Shown: positions 36,559 through 45,180, counted from the first letter of the stretch. The stretch is 64,000 nt of DNA from Aerococcaceae bacterium DSM 111022 (GCA_015863195.1 JACBXO010000002.1:186001-250000); one strand, 5' to 3'. Notes: generated by a model from the sequence alone, not told the origin. Numbers and translations are program-made.

Positions 36559-36724
36559 TACATCACATCCTTTCGCTTATCATAGTATAACTAATTGACG
36601 ATTTTATCTCAATCGATTGAAGAATTCTAATGATTTGAAACCGCACCTGCTAGTTTCAACGTGGTTTCAATAGAAATTCCATTAGGCAAACTAAGTTAGG
36701 TATTATTTTGGAATATGTGGATTA

Positions 36725-36850
36725 GAGTTTGAAAATGTTCTTCATATCAGCTTATTGTGTGGAATGTTAGGTTTGAAATTCGAAAACTTTCCTTTCAAAT
36801 GCAAAAAGTCGATAAAGTTTAATTCAAAATCCAAAAACTTTCCACAAATA
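36725..36850. repeat. Array J: decayed 51-bp dyad repeat
   Basis: GAAAATGTTC, GAAAACTTTCC and AAAAACTTTCC align at 36732, 36783 and 36834, again 51 bp apart, with GTTT / AAAC arms around each. Similarity is low, so this is a weak call that rests mainly on spacing. Confidence 0.4.
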
Positions 36851-37200
36851 TCTCTACCAACACATCGCAAACAACGGGATTCCATTAAAAGGAGTCGTCC
36901 ATTTCCAATCACTTCTAAGTTTCCTATATCAAATAAAATATACATAATCCGATTAATTTGAATCAACAAATAATTCTGCAGAGAAAATGGATTTAGATTA
37001 ATCCAACTTGAAAATAAGCACTTCTCAAACAAACCACTCAAAATTCGAACCCCACCACCCTTAAAGGAAACAAACACATTTATCTATAAATATGAATATA
37101 TAAACTAATATATTTGTATTGGTCTTATTTTACAAATTCAATTGTTGAACAAACTAGATAAAGAATTTGCGCATTCTTACTTAAATATTTTACCAACTAA

Positions 37201-37378
37201 GCATATCGTAGTGACAAGGGCATGAATGCGCCGTGTAATTTGGGTTTCCTACCGTATTAGAATTTGTGCGACCGAAGGAAGCAACAAATTCAATAGGTGG
37301 GAAAAGTCTGGAGCCCTCTACAGGAGGGCAGAAGGCGGCCCCACGGCTGCAATGAATGACCTTGTCACGCAGATATGC
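37201..37378. repeat. P1: uninterrupted P element
   Basis: 178 bp with inverted ends GCATATC..GACAAGG / CCTTGTC..GATATGC. Inside are a stem ATTTG/CAAAT nested in TTTCCTACC/GGTGGGAAA, a hairpin GCCCTC/GAGGGC, and CCGTG/CACGG closing. Three more copies, P2-P4, keep this layout. It sits between recG and the fakA terminator. Confidence 0.85.
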
Positions 37379-37384
37379 GACTCT

Positions 37385-37421
37385 CCCCACGGAGATAAAT
37401 TATGTCTGTATGAAGCAAATT
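37385..37421. repeat. Right end of a Q element
   Basis: CCCCACGGAGATAAATTATG followed by TCTGTATGAAGCAAATT matches one terminal inverted repeat of the Q elements. The rest of Q is missing; P1 lies next to it, so the two may have recombined. Confidence 0.65.
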
Positions 37422-37454
37422 CCTATGCAACTCCGATTGCTATACCATACTTTT

Positions 37455-37492
37455 TCAAAAACAAAAAGCACCAACCGGTTGGCTGATGCTTT
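37455..37492 (-). terminator. Terminator of fakA
   Basis: Minus strand AGCATCAGCCAACC / GGTTGGTGCT, followed by a T-run, 13 bases after the fakA stop. Confidence 0.88.
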
Positions 37493-37504
37493 GATAATAA
37501 GTAA

Positions 37505-39175
37505 TTATTCTACTGAGAAAATGTAGTTGTAAACTGGCTGGTTACCTTGAACAACCTCGACATCGATCATGTCATTGTCATCCATTAACTCATCAGCAAG
37601 ACCCTCAGCGTAATCCGCATCGCCGTCTTCACCAACATAAACAGTCACAATTTCAGTATCCTCATTAATCATTTGTAATAAAGTTTGTTTCACCGTATCT
37701 TCGATACTTGGCGTTGAAACAACAATCTTACCATCGATTAAGCCCATGAAATCGTCTTTCTTGATTAAAATATTATCGATTTCTGTATCACGGATCGCGT
37801 AAGTTACTTGACCAGTTGAAACAGAACCCATCATTTCAATCATCGTCGCTTCATTTTCTTCAATTGAAGCATCAGGATTAAATCCTAATAATGACGTGAT
37901 TCCTTCAGGTAAAGTAGTTGATTTAACAACGATTGTTGGTACTTCACTCACTGAAGCAGCTTGTTCAGCAGCCATCACGATGTTTTTGTTGTTCGGTAAA
38001 ATGATGATATGGTCCGCACTCACTTTTTCCATCGCTTCAACAAAGTCTTGAGTAGACGGATTCATTGTTTGTCCACCTTCTAAAACTTGGTCAACGCCCA
38101 TTTCTTTAAGTAGTTCAACCATACCTTCACCAGCCGCTACTGAAACTAACGCATACGATTTGTGCTCAACCGCTGGAACTGCTGGTGCCGCTTTCGCGTT
38201 ACCGCGTCCATCTAATTCACGGACTTGCTCACGCATATTGTCCACTTTAATTTTCACTAATTCACCGTACTCTTGACCTAAACGCATTACTTGGCCTGGG
38301 TCTTCCGTATGAACGTGAACTTTAATGATTTCGTCATCAGCAACTACTAATAATGAGTCACCCATGTCGTTTAATGTATTACGGAAATCTTCATAGTCAA
38401 ATGTTTTGTCCGTTGAAGGATTTTCACCAATACGCACCATGATTTCTGTACAGTATCCAAAAGTGATGTCGTCCATCGAAATTGGATGCTCTTCGTCATT
38501 ATCAAATGCTGCATGAACGTGCTCAGTTGTGACTTCTTGTGTCGATTCAATGTGCGCTTCACCTTTTAAGACCGCTAAGAAACCTTCATAAATTGTTAAT
38601 AAACCTTTACCACCCGAGTCGACCACGCCAACTTGTTTAAGTACAGGTAATAAATCTGGCGTACGCTCTAAAGACGCCGCACCTTCAGTAACAATCGCTT
38701 CTAAAACTTCGATAATATCGTCCGTTTCAGTCGCTTTTTCCTCACCAGCTAACGCCGATTCGCGCGCAACCGTTAAAATCGTCCCTTCAACCGGCTTCAT
38801 CACCGCTTTATACGCTGACTCTACCCCACCAACAAATGCTTTAGCAAAAGTAGACGCAGATAAAGTGTTCTCCTTAGCTATCGCTTTTGAAAAACCACGG
38901 AAAATTTGTGATAAAATAACACCAGAGTTACCTCGAGCGCCCATTAATAACCCTTTAGCTAAAACTTGGGCTAATTCACCAACGTGAGTTTCTGAAGATT
39001 GACGTACATAGTCCGCTCCAGAATTGAAAGTCATTTTCATGTTTGTCCCTGTATCTCCATCTGGAACTGGGAAAACATTTAATGAGTTAATTAATTCAGC
39101 ATTTTTTTCTAATCGTTCAGCACCTGCTAAGATCATTTCTTTGAACTTATGTGCTTCTAAAGTTTGTAATTTCAA
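37505..39175 (-). CDS. fakA: Fatty acid kinase FakA-like (YloV/DAK2 family)
   Basis: A 556-residue protein. The N-terminal DhaL-type kinase domain has NVFPVPDGDTGTNM (33-46) with the Asp triad for Mg-ATP and LLMGARGNSGVILSQIFRGF. Middle and C-terminal DegV-partner-like domains follow. With FakB it phosphorylates exogenous fatty acids for phospholipid synthesis. It is coupled to yloU (21 bases) and precedes recG-plsX-acpP, a lipid context. Confidence 0.93.
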   Translation of the reverse strand: MKLQTLEAHKFKEMILAGAERLEKNAELINSLNVFPVPDGDTGTNMKMTFNSGADYVRQSSETHVGELAQVLAKGLLMGARGNSGVILSQIFRGFSKAIAKENTLSASTFAKAFVGGVESAYKAVMKPVEGTILTVARESALAGEEKATETDDIIEVLEAIVTEGAASLERTPDLLPVLKQVGVVDSGGKGLLTIYEGFLAVLKGEAHIESTQEVTTEHVHAAFDNDEEHPISMDDITFGYCTEIMVRIGENPSTDKTFDYEDFRNTLNDMGDSLLVVADDEIIKVHVHTEDPGQVMRLGQEYGELVKIKVDNMREQVRELDGRGNAKAAPAVPAVEHKSYALVSVAAGEGMVELLKEMGVDQVLEGGQTMNPSTQDFVEAMEKVSADHIIILPNNKNIVMAAEQAASVSEVPTIVVKSTTLPEGITSLLGFNPDASIEENEATMIEMMGSVSTGQVTYAIRDTEIDNILIKKDDFMGLIDGKIVVSTPSIEDTVKQTLLQMINEDTEIVTVYVGEDGDADYAEGLADELMDDNDMIDVEVVQGNQPVYNYIFSVE

Positions 39176-39196
39176 GGTGTTCCTCCTTCAATCTAA

Positions 39197-39556
39197 CTAA
39201 TCGTCGATTTTGACACCTTGAACATGTACATTGACATAATTCAGTTCAAAACCTAATAAATTCTCAACATTATATTTAACTGCTTCTTGAATATTTTGAC
39301 AGATAACAGAAATCTTAGTTCCATAAGTCACTAAAATATAAACATCTACAGCTACTTCATTATTTTCTTGTGTTAATACAATTCCACGAGCATAGTTTTC
39401 CATACCTAAGAGTTCGATAACATTGTCACGGATTGGTTTTTTACTTACCATTCCTACTACACCATAGTTATCAGTTACTGCTGCTCCGATAACTGTCGCG
39501 ATTGATTCAGTACTTAATTTAATAACACCGTTGGGTGTTGATATATTGATAGACAT
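39197..39556 (-). CDS. Asp23/Gls24 family protein YloU
   Basis: A 119-residue Asp23/Gls24-family protein. It has STESIATVIGAAVTDNYGVVGM, then VAVDVYILVTYGTKISVICQNIQEAVKYNVE and the ending VNVHVQGVKI. These proteins are membrane-associated and linked to envelope stress; the exact job is unknown. It is divergent from rpmB and upstream of fakA, a conserved arrangement (rpmB-yloU-yloV). Confidence 0.93.
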   Translation of the reverse strand: MSINISTPNGVIKLSTESIATVIGAAVTDNYGVVGMVSKKPIRDNVIELLGMENYARGIVLTQENNEVAVDVYILVTYGTKISVICQNIQEAVKYNVENLLGFELNYVNVHVQGVKIDD

Positions 39557-39786
39557 GATGATGCCTCCTTATCATTTATATCTTACATTTTACCATATAT
39601 TGCCATCTTTCGCTTATAATAAATAGCACGTTTCTAAGTGTAGCACGCTACATGGCGCCCGTCAACGAACTTTCTGAGGATGGCAACTGTCAGGTTACTG
39701 TCACATCTATACTATAACTGTGAAATGCGCTAGCATCAAGTTTTATGTGGTCTGCCATACTTTTAAAAAAATAAATAATTTATTAC
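39557..39786. promoter_or_regulatory. Divergent control region between yloU and rpmB
   Basis: A 316-base gap between divergent genes, holding both promoters. Apart from the rpmB promoter at 39787-39815 I see a short GTAGCACGCTAC palindrome near 39639 and no gene. Confidence 0.5.
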
Positions 39787-39815
39787 TTGAAAGTTGTTTT
39801 GCTAATTGGTATACT
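39787..39815 (+). promoter_or_regulatory. Promoter of rpmB
   Basis: TTGAAA (39787-39792), 17-bp spacer, TATACT (39810-39815), about 55 bases before the rpmB start. Confidence 0.8.
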
Positions 39816-39872
39816 ATTCGAGTATGATTAAGCAGAGACATAAGCTCCTGCATAAAAAAGGAGGAACTATTG

Positions 39873-40064
39873 ATGGCAAAAGAATGTTATTACACAGGCC
39901 GTAAAGCTAGATCAGGACAAACACGTTCTCACGCGTTAAATGCGTCAAAACGTACATTCGGTGCTAACTTACAAAAAGTTCGTATCATCGACGAAAACGG
40001 CGAGCCTAAGAAAGTTTGGGTTTCTGCACGTGCAATCAAATCTGGTCTTGTTAAACGCGCATAA
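39873..40064 (+). CDS. rpmB: 50S ribosomal protein L28
   Basis: A 63-residue L28. [23 protein letters not shown] and [17 protein letters not shown] are typical. Start at ATG 39873, with GGAGG 11 bases upstream; a TTG one codon earlier is open but less likely. The first cysteine (Cys5) remains but no zinc pair is seen. It is one of only three plus-strand genes. Confidence 0.97.
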   Translation: MAKECYYTGRKARSGQTRSHALNASKRTFGANLQKVRIIDENGEPKKVWVSARAIKSGLVKRA

Positions 40065-40069
40065 TAAAT

Positions 40070-40101
40070 TAAACCTGTTAGCTTCGGCTGGCGGGTTTTT
40101 T
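40070..40101 (+). terminator. Terminator of rpmB
   Basis: Stem AACCTGTTAGC / GCTGGCGGGTT with a TTCG loop and seven T. Confidence 0.92.
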
Positions 40102-40173
40102 ATTTGGGTAAAATTAATTTGTGTTTGTATTGGGCGTCGCATATCTGTGAGAGATTTTAGGTTTAATGAGGTG

Positions 40174-40270
40174 ATCAATTTCTTGGAAATTGACTGCTTT
40201 TGTTATGGGAGGCTTTTAGGTCAGGCCTAAAAGATTTTTTACTAAAGGTGGAGTCGCTGGGTGCTACTCC
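40174..40270. repeat. Hairpin-cluster element HC3 (H4-H2-H1)
   Basis: TCAATTTC/GAAATTGA (40174-40192), CTTTTAGG/CCTAAAAG (40213-40233) and GGAGTCGC/GCTACTCC (40250-40270, one mismatch). The order is as in HC5; the H2 hairpin here replaces the H3 of HC1. Confidence 0.8.
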
Positions 40271-40431
40271 TTAATTTTTCCTTTGTTAGTTGTGGATTAT
40301 AAATTGTAAATTAAATTATGATTCCGCGTTATATAATCTTTCTTAATGCTTTGAATTGGTGCATCGTCGATTGAGTTCTCCTCGATCATAGAAACTATTC
40401 TTGCAAAATTAGATTTCAGAGATGAGCTATT

Positions 40432-40791
40432 CGTTCGTATAACTTCTCCTATTTTTGAGTCCAGTATTTATACGTTCGTATAACTTCGCGGATTTCTTAG
40501 GCGAGTTGTTATACGATTTGGCCGTTTCGTATAACTTCTCCGATTTTTGAGAGCAGTATTTATACGCTCGTATAACTTCGCGGATTTCTCAGGCGAGTTG
40601 TTATACGATTTGGCAGTATTGTATAACTTCTCCGTTTTGTGAGTCCAGTATTTATACGTTCGTATAACTTCGCGGCTTTCTGAGGTGAGTTGTTATACGA
40701 TTTGGCGGTTTCGTATAACTTCTCCAGTTTTTAAGAGCAGTTGTTATACGTTCGTATAACTTCTCAGGTTTCCATGACGAGTTGTTATGCG
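40432..40791. repeat. Array E: eight dyad units alternating 41 and 51 bp
   Basis: CGTATAACT starts at 40436, 40477, 40528, 40569, 40620 (as TGTATAACT), 40661, 40712 and 40753, giving steps 41, 51, 41, 51, 41, 51, 41. TTATACG and CGTATAA face each other across 2 bases in the short step and across 12 bases in the long step. The 10 extra bases are always in that loop. Confidence 0.92.
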
Positions 40792-40795
40792 CGCA

Positions 40796-40843
40796 AATTA
40801 AAAACACCTCCAACAAATGCTTTTTTGCATTGGTTGGAGGTGA
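40796..40843 (-). terminator. Terminator of the 2-hydroxyacid dehydrogenase gene
   Basis: Sixteen-base stem (CACCTCCAACAAATGC and inverse, one wobble) with a six-base loop and a T-run on the minus strand. Confidence 0.93.
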
Positions 40844-40847
40844 TGTA

Positions 40848-41807
40848 TTAATAATCTTTTGAGTAGTTGTATTGGTTTCGGGCTAGTGTACCGTCTTCGA
40901 GGTATTGCTCGAGGTTTTCTGCGAAGACGCCGAAAACGGCGTCGCGGAAGTGCTCGACTGCTCCGGATGAGTGTGGTGTGATGACAAGGTTTGGAGCTTG
41001 CCATAATTCACTTTCTTCAGGCAGTGGTTCGACGCGAGTGACGTCGAGGTATGCTCCTGCGATTTTACTCTCTTCTAGCGCATCGATTAAATCTTCCTCG
41101 ACCACTGATTCGCCGCGGCCGACATTGATGAAGATCGCATCTTCCTTCATTAAGTCGAAATATTTTGCATCAAATAAGTCGCGTGTGTCATTGGTTAAAG
41201 GCATGGTATTGATGACGATGTCAGCTTCTTCGATGAGTGAATCTGCTTGGTCGGATGAAACTGTTTTGTCAAATAATTCCACGTCACGGCCATTGGTGTT
41301 GACGCCGTAAACGGTCATCTCAAATACTTGGGCTACTTTTGCCATTTGCTTACTTAATGCGCCAGTTCCGTGAATTAATAGAACGCGTTCATTTGCTTGT
41401 TTTAAGTCAGCATAATATTCTTGATTCCATTTTGAATCGCGTTGGTCACGGAGTGCCTGATAGAATCCGCGGTAGTAACTTAAAATAAATGCGAAAACAC
41501 TTTGGGAAATGCTGTCGGCGTGGATGCCTGACATGCTTGATAGTAAGAGCTTGTCAGATTGACGGACAGATTCATCAATCGCGTTCATACCTGCTGTTTC
41601 TTTTTGGATCCATTTTAAGTGTGGCATTTTTTCTAAAATCGATGCGTCCCAGTCATTATTCCAGCCTAATATTATCTCGACGGCGTCGAGGTCATATTCT
41701 GAGACCTCATGGAATACTTTTACAGAATAATTGGGAGCCATTTCTTGAAGTTTTTCCTTATGCTCGTCCTTTAAATCATGGTATAACGCGATAATTGGTT
41801 TCATCAT
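40848..41807 (-). CDS. D-isomer specific 2-hydroxyacid dehydrogenase
   Basis: A 319-residue NAD-dependent dehydrogenase. The catalytic half has LGWNNDWDASIL and the nucleotide half has VLLIHGTGALSKQMAKVA (a variant GxG at the Rossmann turn), NTMPLTNDTRDLFD, INVGRGESVVEEDLIDAL and a catalytic His in ITPHSSG. Substrate unknown. The start ATG 41807 (GGAAG 8 bases upstream) lies inside the end of thiN (32-base overlap). It is an insertion between thiN and rpmB compared with B. subtilis. Confidence 0.88.
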   Translation of the reverse strand: MMKPIIALYHDLKDEHKEKLQEMAPNYSVKVFHEVSEYDLDAVEIILGWNNDWDASILEKMPHLKWIQKETAGMNAIDESVRQSDKLLLSSMSGIHADSISQSVFAFILSYYRGFYQALRDQRDSKWNQEYYADLKQANERVLLIHGTGALSKQMAKVAQVFEMTVYGVNTNGRDVELFDKTVSSDQADSLIEEADIVINTMPLTNDTRDLFDAKYFDLMKEDAIFINVGRGESVVEEDLIDALEESKIAGAYLDVTRVEPLPEESELWQAPNLVITPHSSGAVEHFRDAVFGVFAENLEQYLEDGTLARNQYNYSKDY

Positions 41808-42501
41808 ACATTGACTTCCTTTCTCGTACATACATCACTAAAACTAATCCTGAGTCGAATGAGATGTGTACTTTCTCGTTTTGGATAAATTCGTTACTAA
41901 TTTGTGCACGTGGATAGGCGAAATCTGTGGGTGGTAATTCGTATTTGGCGCCTTTGATTTCTAAATTTTCGACTGCCGTGAGTGAAATCACTGATAAGTA
42001 GTCGACCCATTTTTCGGGAATGATTTCGTGTTGGCCTGGCGTTAAGTAGCCAAGTTGGTGTTTTTTCTCGATGAAGCGCACGCGCTCGACTAATGATTCA
42101 AATCGCGGCTGGTAAATCGTCCACATATTGGACAGTAAGTGGTCCATGCGCCCATAGTCTTGTGTCCCAAATGCGCCGTAAATATAAATGTCGCCTGGAA
42201 TTTTCTCTTCTATTATAAGCGACAATGCTAGCTCGAAGTCGGTGTCATCTTTGGCGGAAGGGAAAGTATTCATCACCTCAGCACCTTCACGAATTTTGGC
42301 GCGCTCGTCAATGGTTACGGAATCAAAATCTCCGACCGCGTAATCAACTTCGAATCCAGCTTCCATTAATTTCACAGCACCCCGGTCCACACCGATAAAG
42401 ATATGTTCTTCATAGTCTTTCATCAATTCATTGACGTGGACTAGAAATGGGTGCGGAGCACCGCCACAAATCACAATAAGTGAATTCTTTTTAGATTTCA
42501 T
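41776..42501 (-). CDS. thiN: Thiamine pyrophosphokinase
   Basis: A 241-residue thiamine pyrophosphokinase. It has CGGAPHPF at the N-terminus, FIGVDRGAVKLMEAG (about 35-50), YAVGDFDSVT, KDDTDFELAL and GAFGTQDYGRMDHLLSN, the expected metal- and ATP-binding segments. It converts thiamine to thiamine diphosphate. It overlaps rpe by 11 bases and the dehydrogenase by 32, so the genes are translationally linked. Confidence 0.94.
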   Translation of the reverse strand: MKSKKNSLIVICGGAPHPFLVHVNELMKDYEEHIFIGVDRGAVKLMEAGFEVDYAVGDFDSVTIDERAKIREGAEVMNTFPSAKDDTDFELALSLIIEEKIPGDIYIYGAFGTQDYGRMDHLLSNMWTIYQPRFESLVERVRFIEKKHQLGYLTPGQHEIIPEKWVDYLSVISLTAVENLEIKGAKYELPPTDFAYPRAQISNEFIQNEKVHISFDSGLVLVMYVRERKSMYDETNYRVIP

Positions 42502-43144
42502 AACTAGGTCTCAATGAGTCGATAGCAGTTTTACGGTCGGCTGCTCCGAAAATGTATGAACCCGCTACTAAAACATCTGCCCCTGCTTCTCGGCAAAGTT
42601 GGGCAGTTTGTGCGTTGACGCCGCCATCGATTTCAATTTCATAGTTTAAGTATTTTTCTTTGCGCCACTGTGCAAGTTTGGTTACTTTTTCAAGTTGAGA
42701 TTCGATAAATGATTGGCCACCAAACCCTGGATTTACTGTCATCACTAATACGAGGTCAACTAAATCTATCACTGGTAAGACGGCTTCGATTGGTGTACCT
42801 GGGTTGACTACAACCCCTGCTTTTTTGCCGGCAGCTTTGATTTGTTGGATGACACGGTGGATATGTTCGGTTGCTTCAACATGAACCGTAATAATATCTG
42901 CTCCAGCGTCGACCACAGCATCAATATAACGCTCAGGGTGATCAATCATTAAATGTGCGTCAAAAGTCGCGTCCGTTAAGGGACGGATTGCTTTCATGAC
43001 CATTGGTCCAAATGAAATATTTGGCACAAATTGACCGTCCATCATATCAATATGGATATAGTCGGCCCCCATTTCGACAATTGATGTTACCTCTTCTCCT
43101 AATTTCGAAAAATCTGCGCTTAAAATTGATGGTGCAATTTTCAT
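42491..43144 (-). CDS. rpe: Ribulose-phosphate 3-epimerase
   Basis: A 217-residue TIM-barrel epimerase. It has APSILSADFSKLGEEV, HIDMMDGQFVPNISFGP with metal-binding His and Asp, FDAHLMIDHPERYI, MTVNPGFGGQSFI and EIDGGVN. It interconverts ribulose- and xylulose-5-phosphate in the pentose phosphate pathway. It lies between rsgA (21 bases) and thiN, the same order as in B. subtilis. Confidence 0.97.
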   Translation of the reverse strand: MKIAPSILSADFSKLGEEVTSIVEMGADYIHIDMMDGQFVPNISFGPMVMKAIRPLTDATFDAHLMIDHPERYIDAVVDAGADIITVHVEATEHIHRVIQQIKAAGKKAGVVVNPGTPIEAVLPVIDLVDLVLVMTVNPGFGGQSFIESQLEKVTKLAQWRKEKYLNYEIEIDGGVNAQTAQLCREAGADVLVAGSYIFGAADRKTAIDSLRPSYEI

Positions 43145-43165
43145 TCTATTTCCCCTCTCACACTC

Positions 43166-44098
43166 TTAAGATTTACGGTCATAGACCGGTTTTTGACTTT
43201 CAATACGTTGATACATATTTAAATAATTTTGATATCTTGAATCCGCAATCGCGCCAGACTCAACATCTGCTTTGACTTGGCATTTTGGTTCATTGATATG
43301 GACACATGATCGAAATTTACATGAACGAGCTGCTTCGGCAATTTCTGGGAAGCTATATTGTAATTCTTCTTTTGGAATATCAATTAATTCGAGCGAACTA
43401 AATCCTGGCGTATCCGCCAGCAGTCCTTTACCAAATGGATATAGCGTTACTGCACGTGTCGTATGACGTCCACGATTTAAAGCAGAACTTATTTCAGCTG
43501 TTTCAATATTTAATTCTGGGATCAGGTGATTGATCATTGTTGATTTACCCACACCTGATTGTCCTGCGACAACATAAACGCCTTCTTGAACTAACTCTTT
43601 GACTTGATCAAAGCGCTCCTGAGTCCCATTGAGCACAACGACATCGTAGCCGATATTCTCTCTATATAGATCCGTGATTGCTTTAACTTTCTCTTCTGCT
43701 TCAACTTCTCCTATAGAATCAACTAACAAGTCATATTTTGTCAAAATAATAAAAGGTTTGATGCCATTTCCTTCAAATACGGCGAGGAATGTGTCGAGTA
43801 AGTTGGCTGAAAAGTCGGGTTCGACGAGTGACATCACGACGAAGACGTAGTCGACGTTGGCGATGGGTGGTCGGACGAGTTCGTTTTTTCGTGGGTGCAT
43901 TTTGACTAGGCGGTCGTTGCTGTCGTGGTTGACGGCGTCGATTTCGATGTCGACGTGGTCGCCGACGAGTGGTTTGGCGGATTGGTGGCGGAAGACGCCT
44001 TTGGGTTTGGTTGTGTAGCTTTCGCCGTCTGCCCATACATAATAAAATCCGCTGATTGCGTTATAAATTATTCCTTGTTTGATCTCTTTTTCTTGCAT
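43166..44098 (-). CDS. rsgA: Ribosome small-subunit GTPase RsgA
   Basis: A 310-residue circularly permuted GTPase. The OB domain fills about 1-75; G4 TKYD is at 120-123, before G1 GQSGVGKS (179-186), which is the permutation hallmark. DTPGFSS follows, and a zinc cluster SCKFRSCVHINEPKC lies near 262-276. It checks 30S maturation. Codon use in the N-terminal third is strikingly rich in CG dinucleotides (about 43770-43990) compared with its neighbours. The Q1 element lies 54 bases upstream of the ATG. Confidence 0.96.
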   Translation of the reverse strand: MQEKEIKQGIIYNAISGFYYVWADGESYTTKPKGVFRHQSAKPLVGDHVDIEIDAVNHDSNDRLVKMHPRKNELVRPPIANVDYVFVVMSLVEPDFSANLLDTFLAVFEGNGIKPFIILTKYDLLVDSIGEVEAEEKVKAITDLYRENIGYDVVVLNGTQERFDQVKELVQEGVYVVAGQSGVGKSTMINHLIPELNIETAEISSALNRGRHTTRAVTLYPFGKGLLADTPGFSSLELIDIPKEELQYSFPEIAEAARSCKFRSCVHINEPKCQVKADVESGAIADSRYQNYLNMYQRIESQKPVYDRKS

Positions 44099-44273
44099 AA
44101 ACCCTCCTATTAAAATGTTGTATTATCAAAGTTATTATTTAAGTTGTATGGAATTTGCTGCATACAGCTCATAATTTCCTCCGTGGGGATGGGGACGGCC
44201 TTCATAGCCATTGGCTATTCCGGACTATTTTGGCTAGAGTATTTCTAAGTGCCTTGCACAAGAAATACTAAGC

Positions 44274-44387
44274 TTGTCCTATCATGTGAAATTAAGCTAT
44301 AGTTATCAAGTTTTGTATTCGCTCAATGAACTAGATTTATATCGCATGTAAGTCTGTAATCTAGCTAAAGCTAGAACAGACTCAGCA
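44274..44387 (+). mobile_element. S1: S element inside Q1
   Basis: 114 bp, TTGTCCTATC ... CTCAGCA, flanked by GC on both sides. The 3-prime half holds AGTCTGT-AAT-CTAGCT-AA-AGCTAG-A-ACAGACT, a near-perfect hairpin. Confidence 0.85.
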
Positions 44388-44389
44388 GC

Positions 44390-44503
44390 TTGTCCTGTTA
44401 TATGAAATTAAGCTATAGTTATCAAGTTTTGTATTCGCTCAATGAACTACTTTTATATCGCATGTAAGTCTGTAATCCAGCTAAAGCTAGAACAGACTCA
44501 GCA
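44390..44503 (+). mobile_element. S2: S element inside Q1, tandem to S1
   Basis: 114 bp, TTGTCCTGTT ... CTCAGCA, separated from S1 by GC only and followed by GCTACGCC of Q1. It differs from S1 at a handful of positions. Confidence 0.85.
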
Positions 44504-44559
44504 GCTACGCCAAAAAAAACTAAATTCCACGGGAAAATTATGGCTGTATTGCGCAAATT

Positions 44560-44790
44560 AATTAGTTACATTCATTAATCAAAAATTGCAACTTAATTTA
44601 GATTCCTAGAAAAATATAAACATAAACTTTTTATTGTAGTCAGCAGATATTTATTATTTGCTTTTTATTTTTGATTTAATTTTGTTTGTAGTGATATTTT
44701 TTGATGATTGCTTTTTAAGAACTACTTTCAAAATTCGTGATTATAGTCAGCAGTGTATTAAAAAACTGCTACAAACTATGGGATAGTTTT
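44560..44790. other. AT-rich spacer between Q1 and HC4
   Basis: No gene. It contains two loosely similar T-rich stretches, each with TTTATTNTTG, and runs into the ACAAACTATGGGAT flank that also borders HC6. Confidence 0.4.
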
Positions 44791-44794
44791 GTAG

Positions 44795-44891
44795 GAGTCG
44801 CGTAGGCGACTCTTCCTTTTAATAATGATGCTTTTAGGCTTGCGCCTAAAAGTTTCCTTTAATTAATGTCGTCAATTTCCTTGAAATTGAC
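44795..44891. repeat. Hairpin-cluster element HC4 (H1-H2-H4)
   Basis: GAGTCGC/GCGACTC (44795-44812), CTTTTAGGC/GCCTAAAAG (44831-44852) and GTCAATTTC/GAAATTGAC (44871-44891). It is the mirror order of HC3 and HC5. Confidence 0.85.
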
Positions 44892-44944
44892 CTCTGCTCT
44901 GAGAGTTTGTTGTTGGATTCTAGAAACTTTCATTAATTGTATTA

Positions 44945-45180
44945 GTTGTTTCTCGATTCTAAACCAAACAACTAACACTTCAGCTGATTCCGTTGGTTGT
45001 TTCTGAATTCTAAACCAAACAACTAACACCTCAGCTATTTCTGTGAGTTGTTTCTGAGTTCTAAACCAATCAACCAACACTTATGCTAATTCTATTGGTT
45101 GTTTCTCGATTCTAAACCAAACAACCAACACTTCAGTCGATTCTATTGGTTGTTTCTAAATTTTACCACAAACTACCAAC
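44945..45180. repeat. Array F: five 51-bp dyad units (AAACAAC family)
   Basis: GTTGTTTCT starts at 44945, 44996, 45047, 45098 and 45149. Arms GTTGTTT and AAACAAC are 14 bases apart. Units 1 and 4 show a compensatory change: AGTTGTTT with AAACAACT, and GGTTGTTT with AAACAACC. Confidence 0.9.

Larger units (their letters stand above)
44152..44559. mobile_element. Q1: Q element split by two tandem S elements
   Basis: Ends AATTTGCTGCATACAGC and GCTGTATTGCGCAAATT form a long outer stem with CATAATTT and CCGTGG. Inside are the hairpin ATAGCC/GGCTAT, a stem TTTTGGC/GCCAAAA and the hairpin AGTATTTCT/AGAAATACT. S1 and S2 interrupt it after AAGC at 44273. Without them it would match Q2. Confidence 0.85.

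Noticed and set aside
37190-37486. Short frames through P1
   Set aside because: They lie within a structured repeat, differ between P copies and have no start site.
40436-40760. Array units as ordinary Rho-independent terminators
   Set aside because: Stems lack following T-runs and the true terminators of the flanking genes (40070-40101, 40796-40843) are already present.
40432-40791. Array E resembles lox-type sites (ATAACTTCG, CGTATA)
   Set aside because: The order of the pieces differs from loxP, the spacer is 2 or 12 rather than 8 bp, and no tyrosine recombinase is encoded in the window.
43773-44036. 87-codon Arg-rich frame opposite or in another frame of rsgA
   Set aside because: Shadow of a CG-rich coding stretch; no ribosome site, low-complexity product.
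44152-44559. Q with S inserts as a group II intron or retron
   Set aside because: No reverse transcriptase, no domain V-like hairpin and too short; the S inserts explain the extra length.
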